A DNA stretch of 64,000 nucleotides from the NCBI GenBank assembly GCA_016214035.1, contig JACRPF010000007.1, positions 124,001-188,000 of the forward strand, written 5' to 3'. This document shows positions 45,060 to 54,215 of the stretch, piece by piece. The position numbers were made by a program, and so were the translations under genes. The DNA comes from Spirochaetota bacterium (GTDB lineage Bacteria; Spirochaetota; Brachyspiria; Brachyspirales; JACRPF01). The notes under the pieces were generated by a model. The model was not told where the DNA came from, ran no database searches, and saw only the letters and a program-made list of their open reading frames with translations. The stretch's first letter is position 1. Every line of letters starts with the position of its first letter.

Positions 45060-46157
45060 TCAGAGATACTTCTTGATGAAAGTCCGGGTCTTCTCGCCGT
45101 CCCAGCGATGCGGCCCGGCAAATACATGATGAAGCAGATGTTCCTCCGCATTGAAAAGCTGATACGCTTCCCGTGTTATGGCAACCTGCTCTTCCACATT
45201 TTTCAGCCCCTTAGTCGCGCCGTTGAGCGGATCGATGTTTCCCGTTTCTATCAGGAACGGACGCGGTGCGATGAGGGCGCCGATGTCGCCCATATCGACA
45301 GTCTCCCACAGATGCGGCACATAATTACAGCTGCAGTTATTCGATAAGCGGAGCAGCGCATCTTCATAGCCGTAAAAATAACCGCTGGTCACCGCAAGCT
45401 TCACGCGATCGTCGAGCGCCGCAAGCCACAGCGTCTGAAGCCCGCCGCCCGACAGACCGGCACAGGCAAGACGTTCGCTCCGGCAGTCATCGCGCGACTG
45501 TATGTAATCGATCAGCCTCATATTGTCCCATGCCCAGAGTCCGGTGAGCGACCGCCCCAGCGATATGGCCATATGATTCAGCGCCATGCAGGAACTCGAC
45601 ATCAGGAACTTTTCATCCTGATGCATCCATTCACGGCGGTCACCGAAACCGCGGGCGTCCGGACAGAAAACGATATAACCGGCCTCAGCAAAACGTCTGC
45701 CGTAATCATGGTGCGTCACCGCGAGGCGCTCGCGAATCGGGTCTATGTCCGCCCGCCCCGTTGTGCTCAGCCGTCCGCCGCTGCTGTGACCGTGTGGCGC
45801 AATAATGGGAATGCGCCTGTCAGATGGACCGCAGCCGTCCGGAACAAGCACATCGAAGGGCATTGCTACGTCCGGCTCTGTCCATATCAGGAATGTATCA
45901 CGGCGATATCCGTCACATGCGATGCTTTCAATATGCTCCGGCTTAAGATCGCTCTTTTCCATGCGGTTAAGACCGGTGATCTCCCATAATCGTGCACGGA
46001 CCTTCTGCTTCCATGCCGCATACGCCTCCAGGCTCCCTGTCGCCACGGGATACTGCCGCGCCTCCTTCCTGAACAATGCTATGAATCGTTCCGTCGATGT
46101 ATAGAATTGCCGGATACCGAATGTGCCTTTTTCCGATTCCATATCACCACATCCCAT
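45060..46157 (-). CDS. Cytosolic alpha/beta hydrolase (Abhydrolase_7/acetyl esterase-like)
   Basis: A 365-residue hydrolase without signal peptide. It has APHGHSSGG (oxyanion), FCPDARGFGDRREW, the elbow CAGLSGGGLQTLW, the acid in ETGNIDPLNG and His in FAGPHRWDG. Similar proteins occur in polysaccharide-utilisation loci and are thought to be deacetylases. The ATG at 46157 overlaps the upstream stop (TAATG); a Met at 46142 is an alternative. It sits between two GH110-like genes. Confidence 0.75.
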   Translation of the reverse strand: MGCGDMESEKGTFGIRQFYTSTERFIALFRKEARQYPVATGSLEAYAAWKQKVRARLWEITGLNRMEKSDLKPEHIESIACDGYRRDTFLIWTEPDVAMPFDVLVPDGCGPSDRRIPIIAPHGHSSGGRLSTTGRADIDPIRERLAVTHHDYGRRFAEAGYIVFCPDARGFGDRREWMHQDEKFLMSSSCMALNHMAISLGRSLTGLWAWDNMRLIDYIQSRDDCRSERLACAGLSGGGLQTLWLAALDDRVKLAVTSGYFYGYEDALLRLSNNCSCNYVPHLWETVDMGDIGALIAPRPFLIETGNIDPLNGATKGLKNVEEQVAITREAYQLFNAEEHLLHHVFAGPHRWDGEKTRTFIKKYL

Positions 46158-47941
46158 TACTTTTCAATTCGGTTATTGCGTTCGACAAAGACATCGCAAT
46201 CATTCGTCGCAAGCCACGGTATATCGCCGCGCGTCTCGCGAATGGTATTTCCGATGAACGTTACGGCGGATGTGTTGGTGATGCGCACGGCGACATTGGT
46301 CGATCCGCGCGCCTCCGGCCATTTCGCCGCCATCTCGATAATGTTGTTCTCTATCGTCACGTTCGACGCCGAGTGAATATTGATGGCCATCGACAGCGGC
46401 CGTATGATCGCATTGCTCGCGATAATGATGTCGCGCATGCCGCGCCATGCGCCGGTCTTCCCGCCGAGCATATGTGTATCGATCCAAATACCGCCGCCGC
46501 GCCGAGGCGTATTGCCGTCGATGCCGCAGTCGCGTATCACATTATTGCGCACGACGATGCGTTCCGCCACAAAACCCTCCGGCCAGTCCGGTTCATTCGC
46601 CATGATGATAGCGGTGCTGCCGAGACCTTCATACACATTGCCCTCGATGATGCCGTCATGCGTCTTGATATAATTGCCGTAGCGCCGCGAGTTCCTGAAA
46701 ATATTGTTGCGTATGACGAAGTGCGAACTCATCGCGTTCATATTGTAAACGTGGTCGGCGTCTTTCGATCTGCCGAACGTCAGCGATGATGTTACGACGG
46801 GGTCGAGCACAAGCGCGAACAGCCCGTTCGAATTGACCAGCGTAACTATCTTTGCCTCATGCACCAAGAGCCCCTGACGCGGATTAAATATGCGGAGCAC
46901 GTCGCCTACGACCATGGATTGCTGGCGTGTCACTGAAAGCGTGCCGTTCTCGTTCGATACGGGATACGACGGTATCGTATAGAAATTAACTCCGTCATCG
47001 GCTATCCCCTCAAACACGCAGTCCTCAACCCACGGACCGATGCGGTTCTGCTGCACGTGAACGCCGTCGGCGGCGGACGATGCCCAGCGTCCGGGTTTAA
47101 GCAGCACCGCGCATGAGAGAAAGCTCAGCCGTGAACTCTGGCTTGCCACATAGTTTGCACCCGGTGATGAATAATTGGTGATGCCGATGAAACTTACATT
47201 TTCGCTTGAGTAAGTCCCCGACAGCGAAGCGATGCGCGCATACTGAACAAAGCGATCACCGACGGCGAAGGCGCGTATGACGTCCTTGCGTTTGAGACGA
47301 AAGCGATAAATATCCGGCGCCACGTTACTGAAACCTTCGTTCTGAAAGAAATCATCCACCGCCGCTTTCATGCGTCCGGGAATGTTTTTATCCTTCAGCA
47401 TACCGAATGACGGCCGCGCGAAATACGGCTCTTTGAGTGAAGGAAATCCCGCGTCAAGATGCAGATCGAATGTGCTGTTTACCGCATCTACCGCTTCGAC
47501 AATACCCTGCGTGAACGGCAGCGGATCCCAATCGACGACAAAATGCTTCACGATGATATTCGTAGCATATCGTATCTTGAGAAACGATACTTCCGGATGC
47601 TTCATGATTATTTCAGCACCGTTGCCGCTGACCACAAGATTATTCATATTACTCAGCTCTAGCGCAGCGCGGTTCGTCGGTTCGCAGTCGAAGATATACC
47701 GCCCCGGCTCAAAGCGGATTTCCACCGGTACTCCGGCGTTTCGCGCAGCTGTTATCGCCGCTTCAACCGCAGGCAGATCGTTCACCGCGTCATCCGGTTT
47801 GGCGCCGAATGATGCTACGGCAATGCTCTTTACCGTTATCAGGTTCGTGTACGGCGGCGGTCGATCGAGCGGGAAAAGTATCGCTATGAAAAACGATGCC
47901 ATTAGCAGCAAATGAACAGTACCGCAGCGTATTCCGGGCAT
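46157..47941 (-). CDS. GH110-like alpha-galactosidase, exported
   Basis: 594 residues with an N-terminal signal or anchor (residues ~8-24). The beta-helix has VDWDPLPFTQGIVEAVD, and the triad segment ADGVHVQQ...EDCVFEGIADDGVNFY gives Asp, then Asp-Asp at +23/+24, the spacing of GH110 catalytic residues. Later coils read NNLVVSGNGAEIIM and NVTIENNIIEM. I use the ATG at 47941 because AAGGAT lies upstream within the previous stop region; the longer frame overlaps the O-acetylesterase. Probably removes terminal alpha-linked galactose outside the inner membrane. Confidence 0.7.
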   Translation of the reverse strand: MPGIRCGTVHLLLMASFFIAILFPLDRPPPYTNLITVKSIAVASFGAKPDDAVNDLPAVEAAITAARNAGVPVEIRFEPGRYIFDCEPTNRAALELSNMNNLVVSGNGAEIIMKHPEVSFLKIRYATNIIVKHFVVDWDPLPFTQGIVEAVDAVNSTFDLHLDAGFPSLKEPYFARPSFGMLKDKNIPGRMKAAVDDFFQNEGFSNVAPDIYRFRLKRKDVIRAFAVGDRFVQYARIASLSGTYSSENVSFIGITNYSSPGANYVASQSSRLSFLSCAVLLKPGRWASSAADGVHVQQNRIGPWVEDCVFEGIADDGVNFYTIPSYPVSNENGTLSVTRQQSMVVGDVLRIFNPRQGLLVHEAKIVTLVNSNGLFALVLDPVVTSSLTFGRSKDADHVYNMNAMSSHFVIRNNIFRNSRRYGNYIKTHDGIIEGNVYEGLGSTAIIMANEPDWPEGFVAERIVVRNNVIRDCGIDGNTPRRGGGIWIDTHMLGGKTGAWRGMRDIIIASNAIIRPLSMAINIHSASNVTIENNIIEMAAKWPEARGSTNVAVRITNTSAVTFIGNTIRETRGDIPWLATNDCDVFVERNNRIEK

Positions 47942-47951
47942 ATGAATATCC

Positions 47952-49871
47952 TTACTCGACATATTCGATCGACGGATCCCACATAGTATAATCGTTCGAA
48001 TTATTATTGTCGATAGCCTGAACGATAAAGCAGACCGCATCACCGGCCGCGACCGCCGCAGTGACCTCATGAACGACCGCTTCGCTCTTCTTATCAGGCA
48101 GAATATCGTCGGTCCATATTTTTTCAGCGTTCTTCATTATAGTAAGCGATATCCCTTTCACCGTTCCGGTAGACCTGGCGCTACCCATAATGCGGAGCGT
48201 TCCGTTTTTCGGCGCCGTCCATTTCCGCACCGAGCCCGCGGTGTTGCCGGGATGCTGCGCATTCTGATAAACGTGGCAATAAGGCTCCGTGCCTTCCCAG
48301 CGTCCATTGGTATATTTCATCTCGCTGTAATTCGTCCCGTCAAACGACAGAAAATGCCATCCCTTCCTGCCCTGTCTGTCGGCATAGCCGTCTGAAGCCT
48401 GATAGGAAGCCCAATCGTCGGTGCGGAATGGTGTCGCGGGTAGCCCCGCTCTGTTGTAAAGGCCGACGTCAGGATTACTCGCCCATGCGTACCGGACGGC
48501 AGCGGGAACCGGAACTTTTTCACTTGAAACGACGACACGCGCACCGTCTATCACCGCTTTCGCCCAGACGAACTTTTTATCCTTTCCCGCAATGGCAAAA
48601 CCCGGCATACTGCCGGCAATCGCGTTCGAAGCGATAAGTCCGCCGTCGATATGATCGAACGAGAGACGGACAGTAGAGCCATCTACCTTCATCGAACGAT
48701 ACTGCGGACCGGAATATACGATACCGCTCACGCCGTAAGTCTTCGCGAGCGCGGGAAGCGCAAGCCGATAGCCCACCGTCTGTTTGTCCTTTGGATGGAT
48801 ATTCGTCGTATTGCCGATGTCGATGATGACCGCCATCCCGGTGTTGGTGACCGCGAGCACCGCCGTCTGCGATTCACGGAGATCGGCCCAGCCGCTTTCG
48901 CCCGGCTCGGTGCTCTTCGCCTGATAGTTGGCCAGCTGCACCAGATAAAATGGAAAATCGCCGATATCCCATCGCTCTCGCCATGACGTGATGAGTAGCG
49001 GCAGCAAACGCCGGTATTGTTTCGCACGGCTACGCGGGCCGGCATTGTTCTCACCCTGATACCAAATCGCCCCGCGCATGACATAATTGGTGAGCGGCGC
49101 TATCATGCCGTTGAAAAGCGTCGTGGTGGTCATGCGGAGCTGTATGATCTCTTTTGTGTTTGTCACCGCATCGGGGTTCGGATATTTCGCCATGGCGGAT
49201 GTAAGCCCGTTGGTAAGTTCATAAAACTCGGACGACGCGGCAAGTGTTTCGATGGGCATCCACGCTTCCGCCGGAGTTCCGCCCCAGGTACTCCGGAGTA
49301 TACCCACAGGCACGCCGAGATTCGTATGCAGCGTGCGTGCATAGAAATATGCCGTAGCTGAAAATCCGCGCACCGTGTCCGATCGGCAGACAATCCAGTT
49401 CCCCTTCACATCGTTCGTTGGCTGATAGCGTATCTTATTATTGAATGAAAAATATCGTATTCCCGGATAGTCGGCGTGATTCGTCTCGTAATCAAGATTG
49501 TCGCATCCGCCTACGCTCATTTCCATATTCGACTGCCCGGACGCCAGCCACACTTCGCCGATAAGTATGTTCTTTATCGTAATCGTATTCTTTCCCTTTA
49601 CGGTCATCTCGAACGGACCGCCGGCTTTCATCGGTTTAAGTTTCAACCGCCATGTCCCGTCGGCATCGGCAGTTGCCGTCACCGTCTGATCGGCGATACT
49701 CACCGTCACTGCTTCGCCGGGCTCGGCCCAGCCCCAGACACGAAGCGGCATCTCATGCTGCAGCATCATGTTGTCGCTGAAGAGAGCCGGCAGACGTACA
49801 TCGGCGGCAAGCGGCAACGCAAGCATTATCGAAACGAACAGAGCTATGTGATAACGGCTTATTGATGCCAT
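47952..49871 (-). CDS. Sialate O-acetylesterase (SASA)-type carbohydrate esterase with C-terminal module
   Basis: 639 residues. Signal peptide (ALPLAA), then an SGNH-type domain with the nucleophile in ASGQSNMEMSVGG, GAIWYQGENNAG and the DIGNTTNIHPKDK Asp/His block. Such enzymes deacetylate sialic acids or, in glycan-degradation loci, xylan and pectin. The last ~125 residues (after about 510) form a beta-sandwich-like module (YCHVYQNAQHPG, WDPSIEYVE) also found at the end of the next upstream gene. Four bases separate it from that gene, so it is operonic. Confidence 0.85.
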   Translation of the reverse strand: MASISRYHIALFVSIMLALPLAADVRLPALFSDNMMLQHEMPLRVWGWAEPGEAVTVSIADQTVTATADADGTWRLKLKPMKAGGPFEMTVKGKNTITIKNILIGEVWLASGQSNMEMSVGGCDNLDYETNHADYPGIRYFSFNNKIRYQPTNDVKGNWIVCRSDTVRGFSATAYFYARTLHTNLGVPVGILRSTWGGTPAEAWMPIETLAASSEFYELTNGLTSAMAKYPNPDAVTNTKEIIQLRMTTTTLFNGMIAPLTNYVMRGAIWYQGENNAGPRSRAKQYRRLLPLLITSWRERWDIGDFPFYLVQLANYQAKSTEPGESGWADLRESQTAVLAVTNTGMAVIIDIGNTTNIHPKDKQTVGYRLALPALAKTYGVSGIVYSGPQYRSMKVDGSTVRLSFDHIDGGLIASNAIAGSMPGFAIAGKDKKFVWAKAVIDGARVVVSSEKVPVPAAVRYAWASNPDVGLYNRAGLPATPFRTDDWASYQASDGYADRQGRKGWHFLSFDGTNYSEMKYTNGRWEGTEPYCHVYQNAQHPGNTAGSVRKWTAPKNGTLRIMGSARSTGTVKGISLTIMKNAEKIWTDDILPDKKSEAVVHEVTAAVAAGDAVCFIVQAIDNNNSNDYTMWDPSIEYVE

Positions 49872-49875
49872 ACTA

Positions 49876-52089
49876 TTATTGACCCACTTCTATGATCGGA
49901 TCCCATGAGGTGTAATCACCGCTGTTGTTCTGTCCGCAATTAACGATAAAGAACAGTACATCGCCCGTACCGACACGCACCGTCACCTCGTGCGGAACAC
50001 CGGCGCGGTTCTTAACCGGCGATGTCCATATCGTTTCAGTATTTTTCATTATCCGGCACACCACGCCATCGCTGCCGGAACTTGACGGCCTGCCGGTGAT
50101 CCGCAGCGTTGCCGTTCCTGAAGACGTCCAGCTTCGTACCGAATCGGTTTTATTTCCCGGATGCTGTGCGCCGGCATACACATGGCAGTACTGCTCGCCT
50201 CCCTCCCACATATTTTTTGAGGCATTGTAGGTCATCGCCGAATATGAACTGCCGTCCCAGGAAAGATATCGCCAGTCATTCCTGCCCGCTTCGCCCGAAA
50301 AGCCCTTCGATGCGAGTATACGTTTTTTATGTTTGATATCAGCTCCGCTCACGCCGGAAACGTCCTCACTCGCACCGATGAACGTGTCCCCGAACGGCCC
50401 CATGCGTTCAAGTTTGTTGCCTGAGAAACTGACATCGCTGACGCGGTCAAGCCATACAACGGCCTTCGTATCAACCCCGCGGCCTTCGCCCCTGCGCCAC
50501 TCCGCCGAATGCGTATCCCGGAAGATATTGCCGTTCACCGTCACATTACTCGCCGCGGCGATGACTAGATTCACGCCGAAACATTTCTCAACGGTATTGC
50601 CGACGATATCGATATTGCGCTGCGAACCGGGAGCTGCATAGCCGTTCGCACCGTTCGCGATGACGGATATCATGCCGGCCTGCGAACTATCCGTCGATGC
50701 GCGTTCATAACCGCAATTGCGTATCGTATTGCTCCTGATGACCACGTTCCATGAGTTCCCCGCTTCCATCCAGTATCCGAGTTCGGGGGCGATGATGATA
50801 CCGGCAATGGAGCTTCCGTCGATGACATTGTTCTCGATAATGCCGTCTGACGCCTTGATGAGAATACCGCGTGCGCGGTGATTGCGTATCGTATTCCCGC
50901 GGACGATGAAGCCGTCGCCGTTCTTTGCAGGACAGTCGATGCCGTCACCCGATGTTACCGATACTGATCTGTCGAGTATTACGTCATAATAATTTTTTAT
51001 CGAGGCTGCAATGTTCTTATTGTCAATTCTAATACCGCTTTTGATCGCTTCGCATCTGCTTTTATCCGCACCGGACACCGGAGCTATCGACAGGACGTTC
51101 GCCTCGGCATAGACCGTGCCGTCGGAAGCACGCGTCAGCCGTACCGTGCTGTTCGTCGTAAACGGCAGCGTATCGCCTTTGGGTGAAACGACAATACGGT
51201 CACCCTCGCCGGTCATCACCATCGCGTAATGGCCATGAATGGCGATGCCGTCGTCACTGTGACCCTCGATGAGACAGTTCTCGATACGCGGCCCCGGCAT
51301 GGATGATATGACATGTATACCGTCGGCGGTGTTCGCTTTCAATCTGGCTTCGGCAGCACCCGGCGGCACCGGGCCGGGAGTGATGCGGCAGTTGAGATAC
51401 CGGTTGCCGCCGCCGTTGTAGTCGAGCACAGCGAACGTGGGTCCGGTAAATAACGTAACTCCATCCAATGTACAATTGAACGAATTACCCAGTATGGTCA
51501 CATGCGCGGCTTTCTGTCTGCATTTTATGACGATAAGGTCACCCTTTTCGATACCGAGACGGGCATTGACGCCGTCAGTCGTTCCGTGCACCGTTCTTCC
51601 GTTCAATTTCAGCGAAGCGCTCGTTCCTGACGTCATCATGTTCTTTTTCCAATGACGCGTTGTCCGATCATACACATACAAACCCGCAGAGCCTTCCGGC
51701 GGGAGCGGATAGCCTTCGTGAAGCGCAAGGTCGAACCACTTGTCATCCTTGTCTATATCGGTCACCTCGCCCTGCGTAAACGGCAGCGGGTCGTAATCCA
51801 CGGTGAGTCCGCGGACGGTGACGTTGGTGCAGTTACGAAGCGAAAACGATGTACTTACCTCGGTACAGACTATCGTCACACCGGCGGCATTCACCGTGAA
51901 ATCAGTCATATTGGACAGCTGTACATGCACATTGCCGTGCGTCGACGGCGGTTTCAGGCGATAGGTCCCCGGCGCTATCGTCACTTCTTTTTTGCCGGAC
52001 GCATACGCCTCATAGATGATTGCTTCAATATCCTGTGCCTGAAGCATCATCGCCGATACCGTGATCAGCACGAGTAAAACAGTTTTCAT
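49876..52089 (-). CDS. GH110-like alpha-galactosidase with C-terminal binding-like module, exported
   Basis: 737 residues. Signal peptide (MLQAQ at about 15-19), then a beta-helix with VDYDPLPFTQGEVTDID. TADGIHVISS...ENCLIEGHSDDGIAIHG has the Asp and Asp-Asp at +23/+24 spacing of GH110. The C-terminal ~125 residues (YCHVYAGAQHPG, RITGRPSSSG, DYTSWDPIIEVG) are homologous to the end of the neighbouring O-acetylesterase and may bind the shared substrate. SD GGAGG precedes the ATG. First gene of the five-gene operon, divergent from the AraC regulator. Confidence 0.72.
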   Translation of the reverse strand: MKTVLLVLITVSAMMLQAQDIEAIIYEAYASGKKEVTIAPGTYRLKPPSTHGNVHVQLSNMTDFTVNAAGVTIVCTEVSTSFSLRNCTNVTVRGLTVDYDPLPFTQGEVTDIDKDDKWFDLALHEGYPLPPEGSAGLYVYDRTTRHWKKNMMTSGTSASLKLNGRTVHGTTDGVNARLGIEKGDLIVIKCRQKAAHVTILGNSFNCTLDGVTLFTGPTFAVLDYNGGGNRYLNCRITPGPVPPGAAEARLKANTADGIHVISSMPGPRIENCLIEGHSDDGIAIHGHYAMVMTGEGDRIVVSPKGDTLPFTTNSTVRLTRASDGTVYAEANVLSIAPVSGADKSRCEAIKSGIRIDNKNIAASIKNYYDVILDRSVSVTSGDGIDCPAKNGDGFIVRGNTIRNHRARGILIKASDGIIENNVIDGSSIAGIIIAPELGYWMEAGNSWNVVIRSNTIRNCGYERASTDSSQAGMISVIANGANGYAAPGSQRNIDIVGNTVEKCFGVNLVIAAASNVTVNGNIFRDTHSAEWRRGEGRGVDTKAVVWLDRVSDVSFSGNKLERMGPFGDTFIGASEDVSGVSGADIKHKKRILASKGFSGEAGRNDWRYLSWDGSSYSAMTYNASKNMWEGGEQYCHVYAGAQHPGNKTDSVRSWTSSGTATLRITGRPSSSGSDGVVCRIMKNTETIWTSPVKNRAGVPHEVTVRVGTGDVLFFIVNCGQNNSGDYTSWDPIIEVGQ

Positions 52090-52120
52090 CGATGTTCCTC
52101 CAAAATCCGGTCATAATGAT

Positions 52121-52149
52121 AGTCTATACGGAAGTGCCTTCATCGTCAA
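52121..52149 (-). promoter_or_regulatory. Candidate promoter of the GH110 operon
   Basis: Minus-strand TTGACG (52144-52149), 17 bases, TAGACT (52121-52126). The weak -10 box fits an activator-dependent promoter, and an AraC activator is divergently encoded. Confidence 0.4.
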
Positions 52150-52194
52150 TGGACAGCATAAATTCAGCTATGTACAAAACTAAGATTATTGCGG

Positions 52195-52216
52195 GTATAC
52201 CGTAAATACGGTATAC
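52195..52216. promoter_or_regulatory. Perfect 22-bp palindrome at the araC-type gene start
   Basis: Arms GTATACCGT (52195-52203) and ACGGTATAC (52208-52216) flank AAAT. The repeat ends seven bases before the ATG, where a SD would be expected. It could be a protein operator or an mRNA hairpin hiding the start. Confidence 0.7.
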
Positions 52217-52223
52217 TGTATCC

Positions 52224-53069
52224 ATGAAACACGCCGCAGCGCCGCTCTTCGACCATGCCGGGTCGCATTGCATATCGTCGTTTGAAGACGAGTTCTTCAA
52301 TAATCTTTCCATCGACCTGAAAGAATACGGGTATGTATCCTATCTCCGGGACGAGACCATCGAGCGCCGCGGTCCCTATAACGAGATACAGCTCATCATC
52401 GGCGGCACCGGACATGTGATACGCGGCAGAAAGCGTTTCCGTCTCGACGCGCCGCTTGTCTCATTCCTGCCGTTAAGCGATCCGGTAACGATTGAGAATC
52501 ATGCGAAGCTCATGAAAGTCTTCTTCCAATGCAACATACGCTACAGCGGTGTTGATATCCTTCTCAATGAATCGCCGCTGTTCCTCCCGCTTACTGAAAA
52601 TACCGATACGTGGTGGGACCGTGCCGTGCGGGCCATAGACAGCGCCAACAGATTATCGGTATATGCGCTTCTGTATGACGCTCTCGCCTGCGCTGAAGCT
52701 GAACTTACCGCCATCGCAAAACGCAAACGCGCACCCTATAAACGTTTTGAACGGTACTTTGAGTATGTGCGCCGCACACCGCTCCGGTCGATATCGCTCC
52801 CGGATGTAGCCGCAGAATACGGACTGCACCGGAATTACTTTTCGCAGGAGTTCAAGCGGCAGTTCGGAATGCCGGCAAAGGCATACGCGCTCATGGAAAA
52901 GCTTCGCGCAGCAAAGGCAATGCTGCTGGAAACGGACGATGAAATACCATCCATTTCCGAAGTGCTCGGCTTCTTCGACCGATTCCATTTTTCAAAGCTT
53001 TTCAAAAAGCACACCGGCTGTACACCGGTCGAGTTCAGAAAGCGCCATGAAACAGGAGCCGCACGCTGA
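52224..53069 (+). CDS. AraC-family transcriptional regulator (GH110 operon)
   Basis: 281 residues. The N-terminal cupin-like sensing domain (residues ~15-160; YNEIQLIIGGTGHVIRG) is followed by the double helix-turn-helix (residues ~180-278; ISLPDVAAEYGLHRNYFSQEFKRQFG and FFDRFHFSKLFKKHTGCTPVEFRK). It is divergent from the GH110-like operon, so a role as its glycan-responsive activator is likely. There is no recognisable SD; the start is embedded next to the 22-bp palindrome. Confidence 0.9.
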   Translation: MKHAAAPLFDHAGSHCISSFEDEFFNNLSIDLKEYGYVSYLRDETIERRGPYNEIQLIIGGTGHVIRGRKRFRLDAPLVSFLPLSDPVTIENHAKLMKVFFQCNIRYSGVDILLNESPLFLPLTENTDTWWDRAVRAIDSANRLSVYALLYDALACAEAELTAIAKRKRAPYKRFERYFEYVRRTPLRSISLPDVAAEYGLHRNYFSQEFKRQFGMPAKAYALMEKLRAAKAMLLETDDEIPSISEVLGFFDRFHFSKLFKKHTGCTPVEFRKRHETGAAR

Positions 53070-53136
53070 CCGCAGGTCATATCCCGCCGCGCCGTATTCT
53101 ATTCCCTTTTTTGCATATGCATAGTACAGTTGCCGT

Positions 53137-54060
53137 ATGAAGCACATCATCCTTCTTTACTGGCTCACCGCCATCATCAGCGGGACTGCGGCAATCTCGG
53201 TAGGATTGTTCCTCTACCGCAATACGCGCAACAATATACTGAAATGTTTTCTGCTGCTGTTCATATCGCTGTTCCCGCTTGTCATCCTGCTGGGAATCTA
53301 TTATTACTGTGTCATCAATGACGTCAGCCCCGGTGATGGATACGGCTGGCTGAACCGCTTCACCGCGCTTTTCACCGCGTTTGTACCATACACCACCGTC
53401 CGTTTCCGCAATGCCTTTGAGGATGTTCCGAATCATGCCCTGATAACCAGGATTACATTGTTCATCTCCATCGCATTAGCCGTTCAATATATCATCGGAT
53501 GTATTGCCGCGCCAGGTCTTGCCATGCTGTTCCTGCGACCGGTATTCATCGCGCTCGTGCTTGCCATCATCTATGCGGCAGGAAGCGGCGTTGTGCTCAC
53601 CGTGCTGCGCCGGAATCAGCCGAAAACCGCAAACCGCTTTCACGACCGCATCGGCATTGCCGTCTCATTCATATCGCTGGCGTCGCTGCCGTTGTTCATC
53701 GCGGTGGATTTCTGGTTCTACACCATAGCCGGCATTGAATCAACGCACGGCCTGGGTATTCTGCCGGGATTTTTCATACTCATATCCATATCGTTCCTCG
53801 TATTGATCACCGGCCGGAAGGAAACAGTGCTGTTCCCCGCGGCAGTCGTCACCGATGCATTCCGTACAAGATTCAAGCTTACCGATCGTGAGACACAGAT
53901 AATAGCATTCCTGGTCAACGGAGAACGGTATCACGCCATTGCCGATATGCTCGGCATATCACTCGTAACCGTAAAGACGCACGTTGGCAATGTGTACCAA
54001 AAAACCGGTGTCCGCAGCAAGGTCGATCTCCTGAAGATATTGTCTCATACTAAAGTATAG
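53137..54060 (+). CDS. Membrane-anchored LuxR-type regulator (7TM-HTH)
   Basis: 307 residues. About seven hydrophobic helices fill residues 1-225. They are followed directly by a LuxR/FixJ helix-turn-helix (residues ~240-300; KLTDRETQIIAFLVNGERYHAIADMLGISLVTVKTHVGNVYQKTGV). A DNA-binding domain fused to an integral-membrane sensor with no kinase suggests direct one-component signalling from the membrane. No phospho-acceptor domain is present. It lies between the AraC gene and the exbB-exbD-tonB operon. Confidence 0.82.
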   Translation: MKHIILLYWLTAIISGTAAISVGLFLYRNTRNNILKCFLLLFISLFPLVILLGIYYYCVINDVSPGDGYGWLNRFTALFTAFVPYTTVRFRNAFEDVPNHALITRITLFISIALAVQYIIGCIAAPGLAMLFLRPVFIALVLAIIYAAGSGVVLTVLRRNQPKTANRFHDRIGIAVSFISLASLPLFIAVDFWFYTIAGIESTHGLGILPGFFILISISFLVLITGRKETVLFPAAVVTDAFRTRFKLTDRETQIIAFLVNGERYHAIADMLGISLVTVKTHVGNVYQKTGVRSKVDLLKILSHTKV

Positions 54061-54079
54061 GTCCGGCCTTTCCGGCGAA

Positions 54080-54099
54080 AATCATACATTGGTATGATT
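54080..54099 (+). terminator. Hairpin after the LuxR-type gene
   Basis: Perfect 8-bp stem AATCATAC (54080-54087), loop ATTG, GTATGATT (54092-54099), followed by GTATTTTTG. A probable intrinsic terminator 20 bases after the stop. Confidence 0.55.
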
Positions 54100-54180
54100 G
54101 TATTTTTGAGAGAAAGCAGTACATTTGGTACAGATAAAAAAAGCGCAGCAGCGGTAACACTTTTTTGTGTTTCCGGTGTT

Positions 54181-54186
54181 TATAAT
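54181..54186 (+). promoter_or_regulatory. Candidate -10 box of exbB-exbD-tonB
   Basis: TATAAT at 54181-54186, 29 bases before the ATG. No good -35 at the right distance; repeated GTGTTT/GGTGTT stretches upstream (54165-54180) may be an activator site. Confidence 0.4.
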
Positions 54187-54215
54187 GGTGCCTCATAATA
54201 TCAAGGAGTTATCGC

